Translations under genes and position numbers: made by a program
The notes under the pieces: model-generated
Databases searched by the model: none
Told to the model about the DNA's origin: nothing
Seen by the model: the letters and a program-made list of their open reading frames with translations, nothing else
Part shown: positions 55,508-64,000 of the stretch, in pieces
How the letters are laid out: each line of letters opens with the position of its first letter
Numbering within the stretch: the first letter of the stretch is position 1
Assembly (NCBI RefSeq): GCF_015461845.1
Contig: NZ_JACOPW010000003.1
Location: 496,001-560,000 of the forward strand
Direction of reading: 5' to 3'
Source of the DNA: Pseudomonas mucoides
Lineage (GTDB): Bacteria; Pseudomonadota; Gammaproteobacteria; Pseudomonadales; Pseudomonadaceae
Length of the DNA stretch: 64,000 nt

Positions 55508-55536
55508 AAAAAGTGCCATCGAACCGATAGCACTTT
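55508..55536 (-). terminator. Minus-strand terminator without an assigned gene
   Basis: On the minus strand AAAGTGCTATCG pairs with CGATGGCACTTT over a short loop, followed by a T6 run. No coding gene that I can support ends here on that strand, so it may close a small RNA or a relic gene encoded within 55537-55760. Confidence 0.6.
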
Positions 55537-55778
55537 CAATTGGAGCAGATACTCAAGTTCGGCAATACACCGGGCAATTGCATGAACTTCGCTCGCAACT
55601 GCAGCGCAATATTCTGAAATAAGGAAGTTTCGGACAATGCTTCCGGCTGCGCCCTACATCCACCCTTCTGATGCGTTGATAGCGTGCAGGTGCCTACACC
55701 GACCAAACACGTCTCTGACAACACAAGATTCTCCGTTCTCAGCTCAAGGATGAGCTAAAAAAGCAAAAGGATAAGCGC

Positions 55779-55940
55779 ATGTTCGCACCCGCTAACGCCC
55801 CTCAATTCACCCTTGTGATCCCGACGGTTCGCAACGATTTCAAAGTGCTGGCCTTCGAAGGCACTGAAACCATCAGCGCCTTGTATTCAGAGCCAGAAAT
55901 GGCGGCGATTCACGCCAGGAAACACAGCCGGGCCAGTTGA
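55779..55940 (+). pseudogene. vgrG remnant (N-terminal 32 codons fused to unrelated tail)
   Basis: ATG 55779 reads MFAPANAPQFTLVIPTVRND then FKVLAFEGTETISALYS, the start of a VgrG like the one at 32487 but of another subtype. After about residue 34 the frame continues with EPEMAAIHARKHSRAS and stops. The rest of the spike protein is absent. An AAAAGGATAA ribosome site is still present. It indicates a lost vgrG module on the far side of the type VI locus. Confidence 0.75.
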
Positions 55941-55952
55941 TCCGCCACATAA

Positions 55953-55992
55953 AAAAAATGGGCACCCAACCTCGTTGGCGTGCCCATTTTTT
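55953..55992. terminator. Bidirectional terminator between vgrG remnant and hupB
   Basis: AAAAAATGGGCAC pairs with GTGCCCATTTTTT, with a further CCAAC/GTTGG inner stem and CTCG loop. A/T runs on both sides suit termination on either strand. Confidence 0.85.
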
Positions 55993-56028
55993 ATCCCGCT
56001 CTCCCGCGACGCGGGCAGTCGGTGCGTA

Positions 56029-56304
56029 TTACGGATTGACGCTGTCTTTCAACGATTTGCCTGGCTTGAACGCAACAGTGTTGCTGGCCTTGATTTTGAC
56101 GGGCTCACCGGTTTGCGGGTTTTTGCCGGTGCGGGCACCGCGGTGGCGTTGCAGGAAGGTACCAAAGCCCACCAGCGTGACGCTGTCCTTGCGATGCAGA
56201 GCGCCGGTGATTTCTTCGAGAACGGCGTTAAGAACGCGGTTGGCCTGCTCTTTGGTGAGGTCTGCTTTTTCAGCAATTGCTGCGGCGAGTTCTGGTTTAC
56301 GCAT
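56029..56304 (-). CDS. hupB: HU-family DNA-binding protein
   Basis: The 91-residue histone-like protein starts MRKPELAAAIAEKADLTKEQ and has the HU signature GFGTFLQRHRGARTGKNPQTGEP (DNA-embracing arm) and KASNTVAFKPGKSLKD. It bends and compacts DNA. A much longer open frame upstream is not supported. In P. aeruginosa the equivalent gene (PA5348, from memory) sits next to the rubredoxin genes too. The symbol is by similarity; IHF is excluded by length and arm sequence, though the exact HU paralogue is not certain. Confidence 0.88.
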   Translation of the reverse strand: MRKPELAAAIAEKADLTKEQANRVLNAVLEEITGALHRKDSVTLVGFGTFLQRHRGARTGKNPQTGEPVKIKASNTVAFKPGKSLKDSVNP

Positions 56305-56498
56305 ATTAGTGAAGCCCCTTTGACGGTTTTTTGTTGTTATGTCCGTGCTGCTCTCTGTGGAGCAGCGCCCAAAGCGCCGCAGGTGCTCTACTCTGCGGCA
56401 GACGGGAGTGAGGATGGCACGCAAGGAAGAGCCGCGCCAGTCTCGGCGCGTGCTTTGTAGGGGCAAAAGAGGGGTGATTCCGACAGAACGACCGGTAT

Positions 56499-57647
56499 TT
56501 ACGCCAGCAGTGCCGGAAGCTCTTTGTTGAGGGCCAGTTTTTCCATCACGGCGGTGCCTGTCAGGGCATAACCGAGCAGTTTTCCGCTGGCATCGCGGCA
56601 TAACACCTTGATGTCGCCGCCCTGCCCTTCGACCGTCCAGACGCCCTCGCTGCCCCGTGGCGGCGGCGAGACCACCAACGGACACACCGGGGTTTTCACG
56701 GTGATCGGCATCGGGCCGTAGCTCACGGGCGTAGGGTTTCCGGCCAGGGTCTGGGCCAGCGCTCTCGCACAGCTCATCAGGGGCATGACGTACAGCAAAT
56801 TCAGCCCATCGACCTCGGCGCAATCGCCTAGCGCGTAGATGTTGTCATGGGACGTTTTCAGATGACGGTCAACCACCACGCCACGGTTGACTTGCACACC
56901 GGCCGCCGCGGCCAGATCGATACGCGGACGCAGACCAATGGCCGACACCACAACGTCGCAAGGGATCACCTGGCCATCGGACAGATGCGCTTCCAGGCCA
57001 TCCGCCACGCGTTGCAAGCGATTGAGCACCGGCCCGAGATGGAATCGCGCACCGAGGCTTTCCAGCCCGGCCTGGACGGCAGCCGCCGCAGCCGGGTGCA
57101 ACAGGGTTGGCATCACCTGCTCGCACGGTGCAACCAGTTGCACCTCGTAACCGCCCAGACTCAGGTCATTGGCGAACTCGCAGCCAATCAGCCCGGCGCC
57201 GAGCAACAGCACCCGACGCTTGCCGGCCGCCGCTGCACGAAAGCGCGCGTAATCTTCCAGATCGTTGATCGGGAACACGCAATCCGCCGCGTCACCTTCG
57301 ATGGGCACGCGCACGGTTTCCGCGCCCCAGGCCAGAATCAGGTCGCGGTAAATCACCGACTCTTCACCGATCCACAAGCGTTTGTGGCCCGGATCGATGC
57401 CGCTGATGCGTGTGTGGGTGCGCACTTCAGCCTTCAACTGTTCGGCCATCGCGCCGGGTTCGGCCATGCTCAGGCCGTCGGCGTCTTTGTTTTTGCCGAA
57501 ACCGGTGGAGAGCATCGGCTTGGAGTAGGAACGCCCGTCATCGGCGGTAATCAACAGCAACGGGGTGTCGCTATCGAGTTTGCGAAACTCCCGGGCCAGG
57601 TTATAGCCAGCCAGCCCGGTACCGACGATGACGACAGGTGCGTTCAT
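56499..57647 (-). CDS. Rubredoxin-NAD(+) reductase
   Basis: The 382-residue FAD protein passes electrons from NADH to rubredoxin, in support of alkane hydroxylation or oxidative-stress chemistry. FAD-binding [20 protein letters not shown] is at the N-terminus, the NAD-binding [17 protein letters not shown] near residue 146, and [11 protein letters not shown] near 270 closes the FAD site. Residues [11 protein letters not shown] match the P. aeruginosa enzyme type. Rubredoxin lies 18 bases upstream on the same strand, so the two form an operon. Confidence 0.93.
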   Translation of the reverse strand: MNAPVVIVGTGLAGYNLAREFRKLDSDTPLLLITADDGRSYSKPMLSTGFGKNKDADGLSMAEPGAMAEQLKAEVRTHTRISGIDPGHKRLWIGEESVIYRDLILAWGAETVRVPIEGDAADCVFPINDLEDYARFRAAAAGKRRVLLLGAGLIGCEFANDLSLGGYEVQLVAPCEQVMPTLLHPAAAAAVQAGLESLGARFHLGPVLNRLQRVADGLEAHLSDGQVIPCDVVVSAIGLRPRIDLAAAAGVQVNRGVVVDRHLKTSHDNIYALGDCAEVDGLNLLYVMPLMSCARALAQTLAGNPTPVSYGPMPITVKTPVCPLVVSPPPRGSEGVWTVEGQGGDIKVLCRDASGKLLGYALTGTAVMEKLALNKELPALLA

Positions 57648-57665
57648 TCCTTACTCCTTGGATTC

Positions 57666-57833
57666 TTAGTTGATTTCGATCATTTCGAAATCCATCTTGC
57701 CCACGCCGCAGTCCGGGCACAGCCAATCTTCCGGCACGTCCTGCCACGGCGTGCCCGCCGCAATACCGTCGTCCGGCCAGCCGTCGGCTTCGTTATAGAT
57801 CAGGCCGCAGACCACACATTGCCACTTTTTCAT
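57666..57833 (-). CDS. rubA: Rubredoxin
   Basis: This 55-residue iron protein has [10 protein letters not shown] near the N-terminus and [13 protein letters not shown] near the C-terminus. The two CxxC pairs (C6, C9, C39, C42) ligate one iron atom. The acidic aromatic middle ([25 protein letters not shown]) is typical. It donates electrons to an alkane hydroxylase or oxidase after reduction by the adjacent reductase. Only one rubredoxin gene is present, whereas I recall two in P. aeruginosa. Confidence 0.95.
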   Translation of the reverse strand: MKKWQCVVCGLIYNEADGWPDDGIAAGTPWQDVPEDWLCPDCGVGKMDFEMIEIN

Positions 57834-58033
57834 TCAGTTACTTCCTCAGGATTCAGGCGTATTGCCGGCACGAACGGTCGATGGTTGCAGCGTTGCCGTC
57901 CGGCTCAGGGCGTTTTGTACTGATCGGGCCCGACAGATGCAAGCCTGTTCGGCGCAACGGCAGGCCGGTCAATCAAAATCGCCGGCTGACATGGTAAGCT
58001 CGCCGCCTCATTTGCTGCCAATAATGACTCACT

Positions 58034-58585
58034 GTGCCGCACTCAAACGCCCCGCTGTGGCTCCCCCAAAGCCAACTCACGCCCCTCCCCGACGCGTCTA
58101 CCCTCGACTGGCTGTTCGACGAAGGCTCCCTGACCCGACGGTTGATCCGTTTGTCGAATGACCGCTTCAGCGTCACGCCACTGTTCGAAGGCTGGCAACC
58201 ACTGCGCGCCGACGAATGTGCTGCACTGGACCTGGCCGAGGGCAGCGAGGGCTGGGTGCGCGAGGTGTATTTGCGCGGTCACGGCGAGGCATGGGTGTTT
58301 GCCCGCAGCGTTGCAGCTCGCAGCGCGTTGCAGGGTGACGGGTTGCACATGGACGAACTGGGCAGCCGTTCCCTGGGGGAATTGCTGTTTTGCGATCATG
58401 CGTTCCAGCGTCGCGCTATCGAGGTGTGTCACTACCCTCAAGCCTGGTTGCCAATGGAGTGCCGGACATCGGAATTGTGGGGCCGGCGCTCGCGTTTCGA
58501 CCGTGGCGCCCTGAGCGTGCTGGTGGCCGAAATCTTCCTGCCGACGTTGTGGAGCGCCACTCGCGCCCATCCGGAGAACTGCTGA
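58034..58585 (+). CDS. ubiC: Chorismate pyruvate-lyase
   Basis: UbiC splits chorismate into 4-hydroxybenzoate and pyruvate, the first committed step of ubiquinone synthesis. The 183-residue protein starts at GTG 58034. Family features: [36 protein letters not shown] (with the product-binding arginine), LGELLF and the C-terminal LWGRRSRF (W-RRS motif). It overlaps ubiA by one base (TGATG). Confidence 0.94.
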   Translation: MPHSNAPLWLPQSQLTPLPDASTLDWLFDEGSLTRRLIRLSNDRFSVTPLFEGWQPLRADECAALDLAEGSEGWVREVYLRGHGEAWVFARSVAARSALQGDGLHMDELGSRSLGELLFCDHAFQRRAIEVCHYPQAWLPMECRTSELWGRRSRFDRGALSVLVAEIFLPTLWSATRAHPENC

Positions 58586-59475
58586 TGTACCAGAGCCTGC
58601 TCAAGTCCTTGAACCGTTTGAACCCTAGGGCCTGGGATTTCATTCAACTGACGCGCATGGACAAACCGATCGGCATTTATCTGCTGCTGTGGCCGACGCT
58701 GTGGGCGCTGTGGATTGCCGGCAAAGGCTCGCCGTCGCTGGCCAACGTGGTGATTTTTGTCTTGGGCGTGATTCTGACCCGCGCCGGGGGTTGCGTGATC
58801 AATGACTGGGCGGATCGCAAGGTCGATGGCCACGTGAAACGCACGGAACAACGCCCCTTGGTCAGCGGCAGGATCAGTTCCAAAGAAGCCCTGGTGTTCT
58901 TCGCGCTGTTGATGGGCGTGAGTTTTCTGCTGGTGTTGTGCACCAATGCGGCGACGGTCTGGCTGTCGTTCGGCGGTTTGGCGCTGGCGTTCAGTTACCC
59001 GTTCATGAAGCGCTACACCTATTACCCGCAAGTGGTGCTGGGCGCGGCGTTTTCCTGGGGGATGCCAATGGCGTTCACCGCCGAAACCGGTGAACTGCCG
59101 GCGACGGCGTGGTTGCTGTGGATCGCCAACCTGCTCTGGACCGTGGGTTATGACACGTATTACGCGATGACTGACCGTGACGATGACCTCAAGATCGGCG
59201 TGAAATCCACGGCGATTCTGTTTGGCGATGCGGATCGGGTGATCATCCTGACGTTGCAGGGGTTGGCGCTGGGCTGCCTGTTGCTGGCAGGGTCGACATT
59301 CGAGCTCGGTGGCTGGTTCCACCTCGGTTTGCTGGCGGCGGCAGGCTGTTTCGCGTGGGAATTCTGGTACACCCGTGACAAGGACCGGATGCGTTGCTTC
59401 AAGGCGTTTTTGCACAACCACTGGGCCGGGTTGGCGATTTTTGTCGGGATCGTGCTGGATTACGCACTGCGCTGA
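58585..59475 (+). CDS. ubiA: 4-hydroxybenzoate polyprenyltransferase
   Basis: This integral-membrane enzyme attaches the polyprenyl tail to 4-hydroxybenzoate. In the 296-residue protein the two Asp-rich motifs are [15 protein letters not shown] (NDxxDxxxD, near residue 74) and [18 protein letters not shown] (DxxxD, near 193), with about eight hydrophobic helices around them. The ATG overlaps the ubiC stop (TGATG), so the genes are coupled. Confidence 0.96.
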   Translation: MYQSLLKSLNRLNPRAWDFIQLTRMDKPIGIYLLLWPTLWALWIAGKGSPSLANVVIFVLGVILTRAGGCVINDWADRKVDGHVKRTEQRPLVSGRISSKEALVFFALLMGVSFLLVLCTNAATVWLSFGGLALAFSYPFMKRYTYYPQVVLGAAFSWGMPMAFTAETGELPATAWLLWIANLLWTVGYDTYYAMTDRDDDLKIGVKSTAILFGDADRVIILTLQGLALGCLLLAGSTFELGGWFHLGLLAAAGCFAWEFWYTRDKDRMRCFKAFLHNHWAGLAIFVGIVLDYALR

Positions 59476-59489
59476 CGGACACGCTTTAT

Positions 59490-59620
59490 GTAGCAGCTGC
59501 CGAAGGCTGCGTCCGGCTGCGCAGCCGTCGTAAAGTCTGCTCACGCGGTGTATCAGATGGACCGCACACTCAGGATTTACGACTGCTGCGCAGCCGGACG
59601 CAGGCTACGCCAGCTGCTAC
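59490..59620. repeat. Large inverted repeat, second REPIN-type family
   Basis: GTAGCAGCTGCCGAAGGCTG.. (59490-59534) is mirrored by ..CAGGCTACGCCAGCTGCTAC (59576-59620). Inside each arm CGGCTGCGCAGCCG is a palindrome. The core differs from the GGGAGCGAGC units elsewhere, so it is a separate REP family. Confidence 0.7.
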
Positions 59621-59635
59621 AGGGCTACACCATCT

Positions 59636-60019
59636 CTACATATGTTCGCGAACGACGTGCCAGACGTCTTTCATCTTGTCGCCCGTCATATCTCCGGGAG
59701 CCTTATCCTTCATGAAGTAATACAGCGGCTTGCCGTTGTACGCCCACTGCATCATGCCATCGTCACGTTTGATAATGGTCCATTTCCCTTCAGCCTTGTC
59801 GCCTGCCTTTGCCTCCAGCGGCGGCCAGTTTTTGGCACATTCACCGGTGCACACCGACTTGCCGCCCGTGTCCTTGTCGAACGTGTACAAGGTCATGCCC
59901 TTGTGGTCGACCATCATGTCGCCTTTCATCATGCCCGGCTCAGCCGCGAAGGCTATGCCCGGCAAGGAGAACGCAGCCGCCAACAGCAGGGCTTTAAAGG
60001 AATGTGAGATTTGCTTCAT
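59636..60019 (-). CDS. Exported PF03640-type repeat protein
   Basis: The 127-residue protein has a signal peptide (FKALLLAAAFSLPGIAFAAE). The two halves of the 'secreted repeat of unknown function' follow: GMTLYTFDKDTGGKSVCTGECAKNWPPL and WAYNGKPLYYFMKDKAPGDMTGD. The pair of cysteines in CTGEC is typical. It is probably periplasmic. Function is not known. Ribosome site AAGGAAGG precedes the ATG. It is divergent from phoB across 152 bases. Confidence 0.85.
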   Translation of the reverse strand: MKQISHSFKALLLAAAFSLPGIAFAAEPGMMKGDMMVDHKGMTLYTFDKDTGGKSVCTGECAKNWPPLEAKAGDKAEGKWTIIKRDDGMMQWAYNGKPLYYFMKDKAPGDMTGDKMKDVWHVVREHM

Positions 60020-60100
60020 GGAAACCTTCCTTTTGTGGTTGTCAGGATTCGGACTTAGAGCTTAGTTCAGGATCATGACAATCGCCGGGCAGCTAAAATA

Positions 60101-60118
60101 CTGTCACACGACTGCAAT
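60101..60118 (+). promoter_or_regulatory. Pho-box-like site upstream of phoB
   Basis: CTGTCAC-ACGA-CTGCAAT has the two 7-base direct half-sites and 4-base spacer of the PhoB consensus (CTGTCAT-N4-CTGTCAT; 6 of 7 and 5 of 7 matches). It lies 54 bases before the phoB ATG, fitting autoregulation. Confidence 0.7.
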
Positions 60119-60171
60119 AATTCCGTTATCTAATGCGGCGCAAGACAGTTAAATGACAAGAGGATTAAGGC

Positions 60172-60861
60172 ATGGTTGGCAGGAGCATTCTGATCGTCGA
60201 CGACGAAGCGCCCATTCGCGAAATGATCGCCGTTGCGTTGGAGATGGCCGGCTATGACTGCCTGGAGGCCGAGAACTCGCAGCAGGCCCATGCCATCATC
60301 GTTGACCGCAAGCCGGACCTGATCCTGCTCGACTGGATGCTGCCCGGCACCTCCGGTATCGAATTGGCCCGCCGCCTCAAGCGCGATGAGCTGACCGGGG
60401 ACATCCCGATCATCATGCTCACCGCCAAGGGCGAAGAGGACAACAAGATCCAGGGCCTGGAAGTCGGCGCCGACGACTACATCACCAAACCGTTTTCCCC
60501 GCGAGAGCTGGTCGCCCGCCTCAAAGCCGTGTTGCGCCGTGCCGGCCCAACCGATGGCGAAGCGCCGATTGAAGTCGGCGGCCTGCTGCTGGACCCGATC
60601 AGTCACCGCGTGACCATCGACGGTAAACCGGCCGAAATGGGCCCGACCGAATACCGCCTGCTGCAATTTTTCATGACTCACCAGGAACGCGCCTACACCC
60701 GTGGCCAGTTGCTGGATCAGGTCTGGGGCGGCAACGTGTATGTGGAGGAGCGTACCGTCGACGTGCACATCCGTCGTCTGCGCAAGGCCCTCGGCGATGC
60801 TTACGAAAATCTGGTACAAACCGTGCGTGGCACGGGTTACCGCTTTTCCACCAAAGCCTGA
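60172..60861 (+). CDS. phoB: PhoB phosphate response regulator
   Basis: The 229-residue OmpR-family regulator activates phosphate-starvation genes. In the receiver domain (1-120), the acidic pocket is D10-E12, the phosphoacceptor D54 sits in LLDWMLPG, and the conserved lysine in [10 protein letters not shown]. In the winged-helix domain (about 130-229), [30 protein letters not shown] is the recognition region. A Pho-box-like site precedes it. phoR follows 45 bases later. Confidence 0.97.
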   Translation: MVGRSILIVDDEAPIREMIAVALEMAGYDCLEAENSQQAHAIIVDRKPDLILLDWMLPGTSGIELARRLKRDELTGDIPIIMLTAKGEEDNKIQGLEVGADDYITKPFSPRELVARLKAVLRRAGPTDGEAPIEVGGLLLDPISHRVTIDGKPAEMGPTEYRLLQFFMTHQERAYTRGQLLDQVWGGNVYVEERTVDVHIRRLRKALGDAYENLVQTVRGTGYRFSTKA

Positions 60862-60906
60862 CCCTGCCCTTACCCGCCCGACAAGCTGACAAGGACGCAC
60901 GTTTCC

Positions 60907-62229
60907 GTGAACCAAAACTGGCATGGCACCCTGATTCGCCACATGCTGTTACTGGTCACCGGTTGCCTGGTGATCGGCCTGATTACCGGCTACTACGGCT
61001 GGAGCCTGGCCGCGGGGCTGGGCCTTTACCTGGCCTGGACCCTCAAGCAACTGCTGCGTTTGCACGAATGGCTTCGCCTGCACTCAGCCGATGAAGCACC
61101 ACCCGATGGCTATGGCCTGTGGGGCGAGGTGTTCGACAGCATCTATCACCTGCAACGTCGCGACCAACGGGTACGCGGGCGTCTGCAAGCGGTGATCGAC
61201 CGGATCCAGGAATCAACCGCCGCGCTGAAAGACGCGGTGGTCATGCTCGACAGCGACGGCAACCTGGAATGGTGGAACCTCGCCGCCGAAACCCTGCTCG
61301 GCCTCAAGACCCCGCAAGACAGCGGTCAGCCGGTCACCAACCTGGTGCGCCACCCGCGCTTCAAGGAATATTTCGAGCAGGACAGCTACGCCGAACCGCT
61401 GGAAATCCCGTCGCCGACCAATGATCGCGTGCGCATTCAGCTGTACATCACCCGCTACGGCAACAATGAACACTTGATGCTGGTGCGCGACGTCACGCGT
61501 ATCCATCAGTTGGAACAGATGCGCAAAGACTTCATCGCCAACGTCTCCCATGAGCTGCGCACGCCGCTGACGGTGATCTGTGGCTATCTGGAAACCCTGC
61601 TCGACAACGTCGATGAAGTGAACCCACGCTGGACCCGTGCCTTGCAGCAGATGCAGCAACAGGGCGGTCGCATGCAGACGTTGCTCAATGACTTGCTGTT
61701 GCTGGCCAAGCTGGAAGCCACCGATTACCCGTCGGACAACCAGCCCGTGGTCGTTGACAGCCTGTTGCAGTCGATCAAGAGCGACGCTCAGCAGCTGTCC
61801 GGGCAGAAAAACCAGCGCATCACCCTGGAAGCCGACCCGACGATCATGCTCAAGGGCAGCGAAGCGGAACTGCGCAGTGCGTTTTCCAACCTGGTGTTCA
61901 ACGCAGTGAAATACACCCCGGCCGAAGGCAATATCCGCATTCGCTGGTGGGCCGATGAGCAAGGCGCGCACCTGAGCGTGCAGGATTCCGGGATCGGCAT
62001 CGACAGCAAACACCTGCCGCGCCTGACCGAACGCTTCTACCGCGTCGACTCCAGCCGCAATTCCAACACCGGCGGCACCGGCCTGGGCCTGGCTATCGTC
62101 AAACACGTGTTGTTGCGCCACCGCGCGCGGATGGAAATCAGCAGCGTGCCAGGCCACGGCAGCACCTTCACCTGCCACTTTGCCCCGGCTCAGGTGGCCA
62201 AATCCCAAGTCCTGAGAACCGCTGACTGA
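60907..62229 (+). CDS. phoR: PhoR phosphate sensor kinase
   Basis: The 440-residue histidine kinase starts at GTG 60907. Two closely spaced N-terminal hydrophobic segments (about 10-47, HMLLLVTGCLVIGLITGYYGWSLAAGLGLYLAW) have almost no periplasmic loop, as usual for PhoR. A PAS domain follows (about 105-195), then the H-box DFIANVSHELRTP with H215, N box FSNLVFNAVKYTP, G1 DSGIGID, F box FYRV and G2 GGTGLGLAIVKHV. It signals through PstSCAB-PhoU rather than by binding phosphate directly (family knowledge). Confidence 0.97.
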   Translation: MNQNWHGTLIRHMLLLVTGCLVIGLITGYYGWSLAAGLGLYLAWTLKQLLRLHEWLRLHSADEAPPDGYGLWGEVFDSIYHLQRRDQRVRGRLQAVIDRIQESTAALKDAVVMLDSDGNLEWWNLAAETLLGLKTPQDSGQPVTNLVRHPRFKEYFEQDSYAEPLEIPSPTNDRVRIQLYITRYGNNEHLMLVRDVTRIHQLEQMRKDFIANVSHELRTPLTVICGYLETLLDNVDEVNPRWTRALQQMQQQGGRMQTLLNDLLLLAKLEATDYPSDNQPVVVDSLLQSIKSDAQQLSGQKNQRITLEADPTIMLKGSEAELRSAFSNLVFNAVKYTPAEGNIRIRWWADEQGAHLSVQDSGIGIDSKHLPRLTERFYRVDSSRNSNTGGTGLGLAIVKHVLLRHRARMEISSVPGHGSTFTCHFAPAQVAKSQVLRTAD

Positions 62230-62354
62230 TACCGGCCAGCACGCGCCACTAGGCAATCACCGAGTCAGCCGCTACATTGGCTGACTTGTGCCTGCCCTTC
62301 AGGCACCGCATTACTCCCCTTTTTTTGAATAGACGGAACCCGCAAAACCCCATC

Positions 62355-63695
62355 ATGGACCCTTCCCCTGGCTTGACCCTCGCAACAATATTCGCCGACT
62401 TCGGCATGATTCTCTTTGCTCTGATCCTGGTGTTGCTCAACGGATTTTTCGTTGCGGCGGAATTTGCCATGGTCAAACTGCGCTCGACGCGAGTCGAGGC
62501 CATCGCCGATAAAAACGGCTGGCGCGGACATATCCTGCGCACCGTTCACAGTCAGCTCGATGCGTACCTCTCGGCGTGCCAGTTAGGTATCACCCTCGCC
62601 TCCCTCGGCCTTGGCTGGGTCGGTGAACCGGCGTTCGCGCACATCCTCGAGCCGATGCTTGAAGCAGTTGGCGTGCAGTCGGCCGAAGTGATCAAAGGCG
62701 TCTCGTTCTTCGCCGCGTTCTTCGTCATTTCGTACCTGCACATCGTGGTCGGCGAGCTGGCCCCGAAATCCTGGGCCATCCGCAAACCGGAACTGCTGTC
62801 GCTGTGGACTGCCGTGCCGCTGTACCTGTTCTACTGGGCCATGTACCCGGCGATCTACCTGCTGAACGCCAGCGCCAACACCATCCTGCGCATCGCCGGC
62901 CAGGGTGAGCCCGGCCCGCATCACGAGCACCATTACAGCCGTGAAGAACTGAAACTGATCCTGCACTCCAGCCGTGGCCAGGACCCGAGCGACCAAGGCA
63001 TGCGCGTATTGGCCTCGGCTGTGGAAATGGGCGAGCTGGAAGTGGTCGACTGGGCCAATTCCCGGGAAGACCTGGTGACGCTGGAGTTCAACGCACCGCT
63101 GAAAGAGATCCTGGCGATGTTCCGTCGCCACAAATTCAGCCGTTACCCGGTGTACGACAGCGAGCGACAGGAGTTCGTCGGCCTGCTGCACATCAAGGAC
63201 CTGCTGCTGGAGCTGGCGGCGCTGGATCACATCCCCGAGTCGTTCAACCTGGCTGAGCTGACCCGGCCGCTGGAACGCGTCTCGCGGCACATGCCGTTGT
63301 CGCAGCTGCTGGAGCAATTTCGCAAGGGCGGCTCGCACTTCGCCCTGGTGGAAGAGGCCGATGGCAACGTCATTGGCTACCTGACCATGGAGGACGTGCT
63401 GGAAGTGCTGGTTGGCGACATTCAGGACGAACATCGCAAGGCCGAGCGCGGGATCCTCGCGTACCAGCCTGGAAAACTGCTGGTGCGCGGTGATACACCG
63501 CTGTTCAAGGTCGAACGCCTGTTGGGCATCGACCTGGATCACGTCGAAGCCGAAACCCTCGCCGGGCTGGTCTACGAAAGCCTCAAGCGGGTGCCGGAAG
63601 AGGAAGAAGTGCTGGAAGTCGAAGGTTTGCGGATCATCATCAAGAAGATGAAAGGGCCGAAGATCATTCTGGCCAAGGTGTTAATGCTCGACTAA
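62355..63695 (+). CDS. CNNM/CBS-domain membrane protein (hemolysin C-like)
   Basis: From ATG 62355 the protein has 446 residues. A DUF21/CNNM membrane domain (about 1-190: FALILVLLNGFFVAAEFAMVKLRSTRVE, CQLGITLASLGLGWVGEPAF, LHIVVGELAPKSWAI) is followed by two CBS domains (about 205-335: FRRHKFSRYPVYDSERQEFVGLLHIKDLL, SHFALVEEADGNVIGYLTMEDVLEVLVG) and a C-terminal CorC/HlyC domain. Such proteins are linked to Mg/Co ion transport; the hemolysin label is historical. It lies downstream of phoBR, as I recall for PA5362. Confidence 0.9.
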   Translation: MDPSPGLTLATIFADFGMILFALILVLLNGFFVAAEFAMVKLRSTRVEAIADKNGWRGHILRTVHSQLDAYLSACQLGITLASLGLGWVGEPAFAHILEPMLEAVGVQSAEVIKGVSFFAAFFVISYLHIVVGELAPKSWAIRKPELLSLWTAVPLYLFYWAMYPAIYLLNASANTILRIAGQGEPGPHHEHHYSREELKLILHSSRGQDPSDQGMRVLASAVEMGELEVVDWANSREDLVTLEFNAPLKEILAMFRRHKFSRYPVYDSERQEFVGLLHIKDLLLELAALDHIPESFNLAELTRPLERVSRHMPLSQLLEQFRKGGSHFALVEEADGNVIGYLTMEDVLEVLVGDIQDEHRKAERGILAYQPGKLLVRGDTPLFKVERLLGIDLDHVEAETLAGLVYESLKRVPEEEEVLEVEGLRIIIKKMKGPKIILAKVLMLD

Positions 63696-63705
63696 ACCAC
63701 AAAAC

Positions 63706-63734
63706 CTGCGGGAGCGACCCTGCTCGCGAAGGCG
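63706..63734. repeat. Single REP half-unit
   Basis: CTGCGGGAGCGACCCTGCTCGCGAAGGC fits the REP core without a partner nearby. Confidence 0.5.
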
Positions 63735-63751
63735 TCAGTACAGGCAACACA

Positions 63752-64000
63752 TCACTGCTTGCCCAACACAAAGTTGGGCAACACCCCCATCGGTTGTTTG
63801 AACTGGTACGGAATCGACACCAGCCCCAGTCCCGTATTGCGCTGCACCACAAAATGCAGGTGCGGCCCGGTGCTGTTGCCGGTGTTGCCCGACAGCGCCA
63901 ACGCACTGCCCACCGACACCCGCTGCCCCTCACGAACACAGACCGAACCTTGCTTGAGGTGCAGGTACACGCCCATGGTCCCGTCATCGTGCAGCACCCG
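63752..64000 (-). CDS. M23 family metallopeptidase (C-terminal part only)
   Basis: The reading frame is open to the window edge, so the N-terminus is outside. The visible 80 or so residues are the end of a LytM/M23 domain: [45 protein letters not shown], including the catalytic HxH of PHLHF and the preceding YLHL histidine. Both are intact, so an active zinc peptidase cutting peptidoglycan cross-links is expected. The tail [16 protein letters not shown] has no further domain. Confidence 0.85.
   Translation of the reverse strand, partial: RVLHDDGTMGVYLHLKQGSVCVREGQRVSVGSALALSGNTGNSTGPHLHFVVQRNTGLGLVSIPYQFKQPMGVLPNFVLGKQ

Noticed and set aside
55506..55520. TGGCAC-T6-GTG on the minus strand as a sigma54 promoter for tssA
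   Set aside because: The -12 GC is missing at the required spacing, and it is over 400 bases from tssA. It is better explained as the 3' arm and T-run of a terminator.
56305..56823. Long N-terminal extension of the HU gene
   Set aside because: The extra 173 residues are out-of-frame sequence of the rubredoxin reductase and intergenic DNA. HU starts at MRKPELA.

Overview
The window is a chromosomal segment of a fluorescent-type Pseudomonas. The evidence is the run of housekeeping genes coaBC-dut-algC-argB, pyrE/crc, rph/yicC-gmk-rpoZ-spoT-ridA, oxyR-recG, hupB, rubredoxin reductase and rubredoxin, ubiC-ubiA and phoB-phoR. As I recall, this matches the PA5320-PA5362 neighbourhood of P. aeruginosa. 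The many short palindromes of the GTGGGAGCGAGC..GCTCGC type are typical of REP/REPIN sequences of the P. fluorescens group. High GC and strong G/C third-position bias mark the backbone.

Positions 1-21200 are ordinary backbone: pantothenate/CoA, dUTP, exopolysaccharide and arginine precursors; pyrimidine salvage next to the carbon-catabolite regulator Crc; RNA processing; the omega subunit with the stringent-response enzyme SpoT; a TonB-ExbB-ExbD energy module; peroxide sensing (OxyR) with RecG; and an HDOD-type protein. REP palindromes lie in most of the convergent or terminal gaps.

Positions 21500-30400 are accessory and clearly more AT-rich. They hold a DUF6124-like gene behind a strongly structured leader. 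Next come several orphan exported proteins, four copies of a roughly 62-bp perfect-hairpin element, and debris of type VI effector and immunity genes: a DUF2235 (Tle1-like) gene cut off at one hairpin, a DUF3304-like lipoprotein, a frameshifted exported protein and an isolated signal-peptide fragment. An apparently intact cargo effector follows (M23-like fold interrupted by SH3-like domains, EF-hand, C-terminal GH19-like lytic domain), with its probable immunity gene.

Positions 30445-55078, all on the minus strand, form a complete type VI secretion locus. Transcribed from high to low coordinates it reads tssA-tssB-tssC-tssE, a PAAR/DUF6402-like effector/immunity cassette, tssF-tssG-clpV, a sigma54 activator, a 46-residue lipoprotein, fha-tssJ-tssK-tssL-tssM, PP2C phosphatase, Ser/Thr kinase, vgrG and cargo effector. 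Apart from the inserted cassette, the order is that of the P. aeruginosa HSI-II cluster. No hcp gene is present. A 32-codon vgrG remnant sits beyond tssA, beside hupB.

Positions 56029-64000 return to backbone. They hold hupB, the rubredoxin electron-transfer pair, the first two enzymes of ubiquinone synthesis, a small exported repeat protein, the phosphate two-component system behind a Pho-box-like site, a CNNM/CBS membrane protein, and the end of an M23 peptidase gene running off the window.
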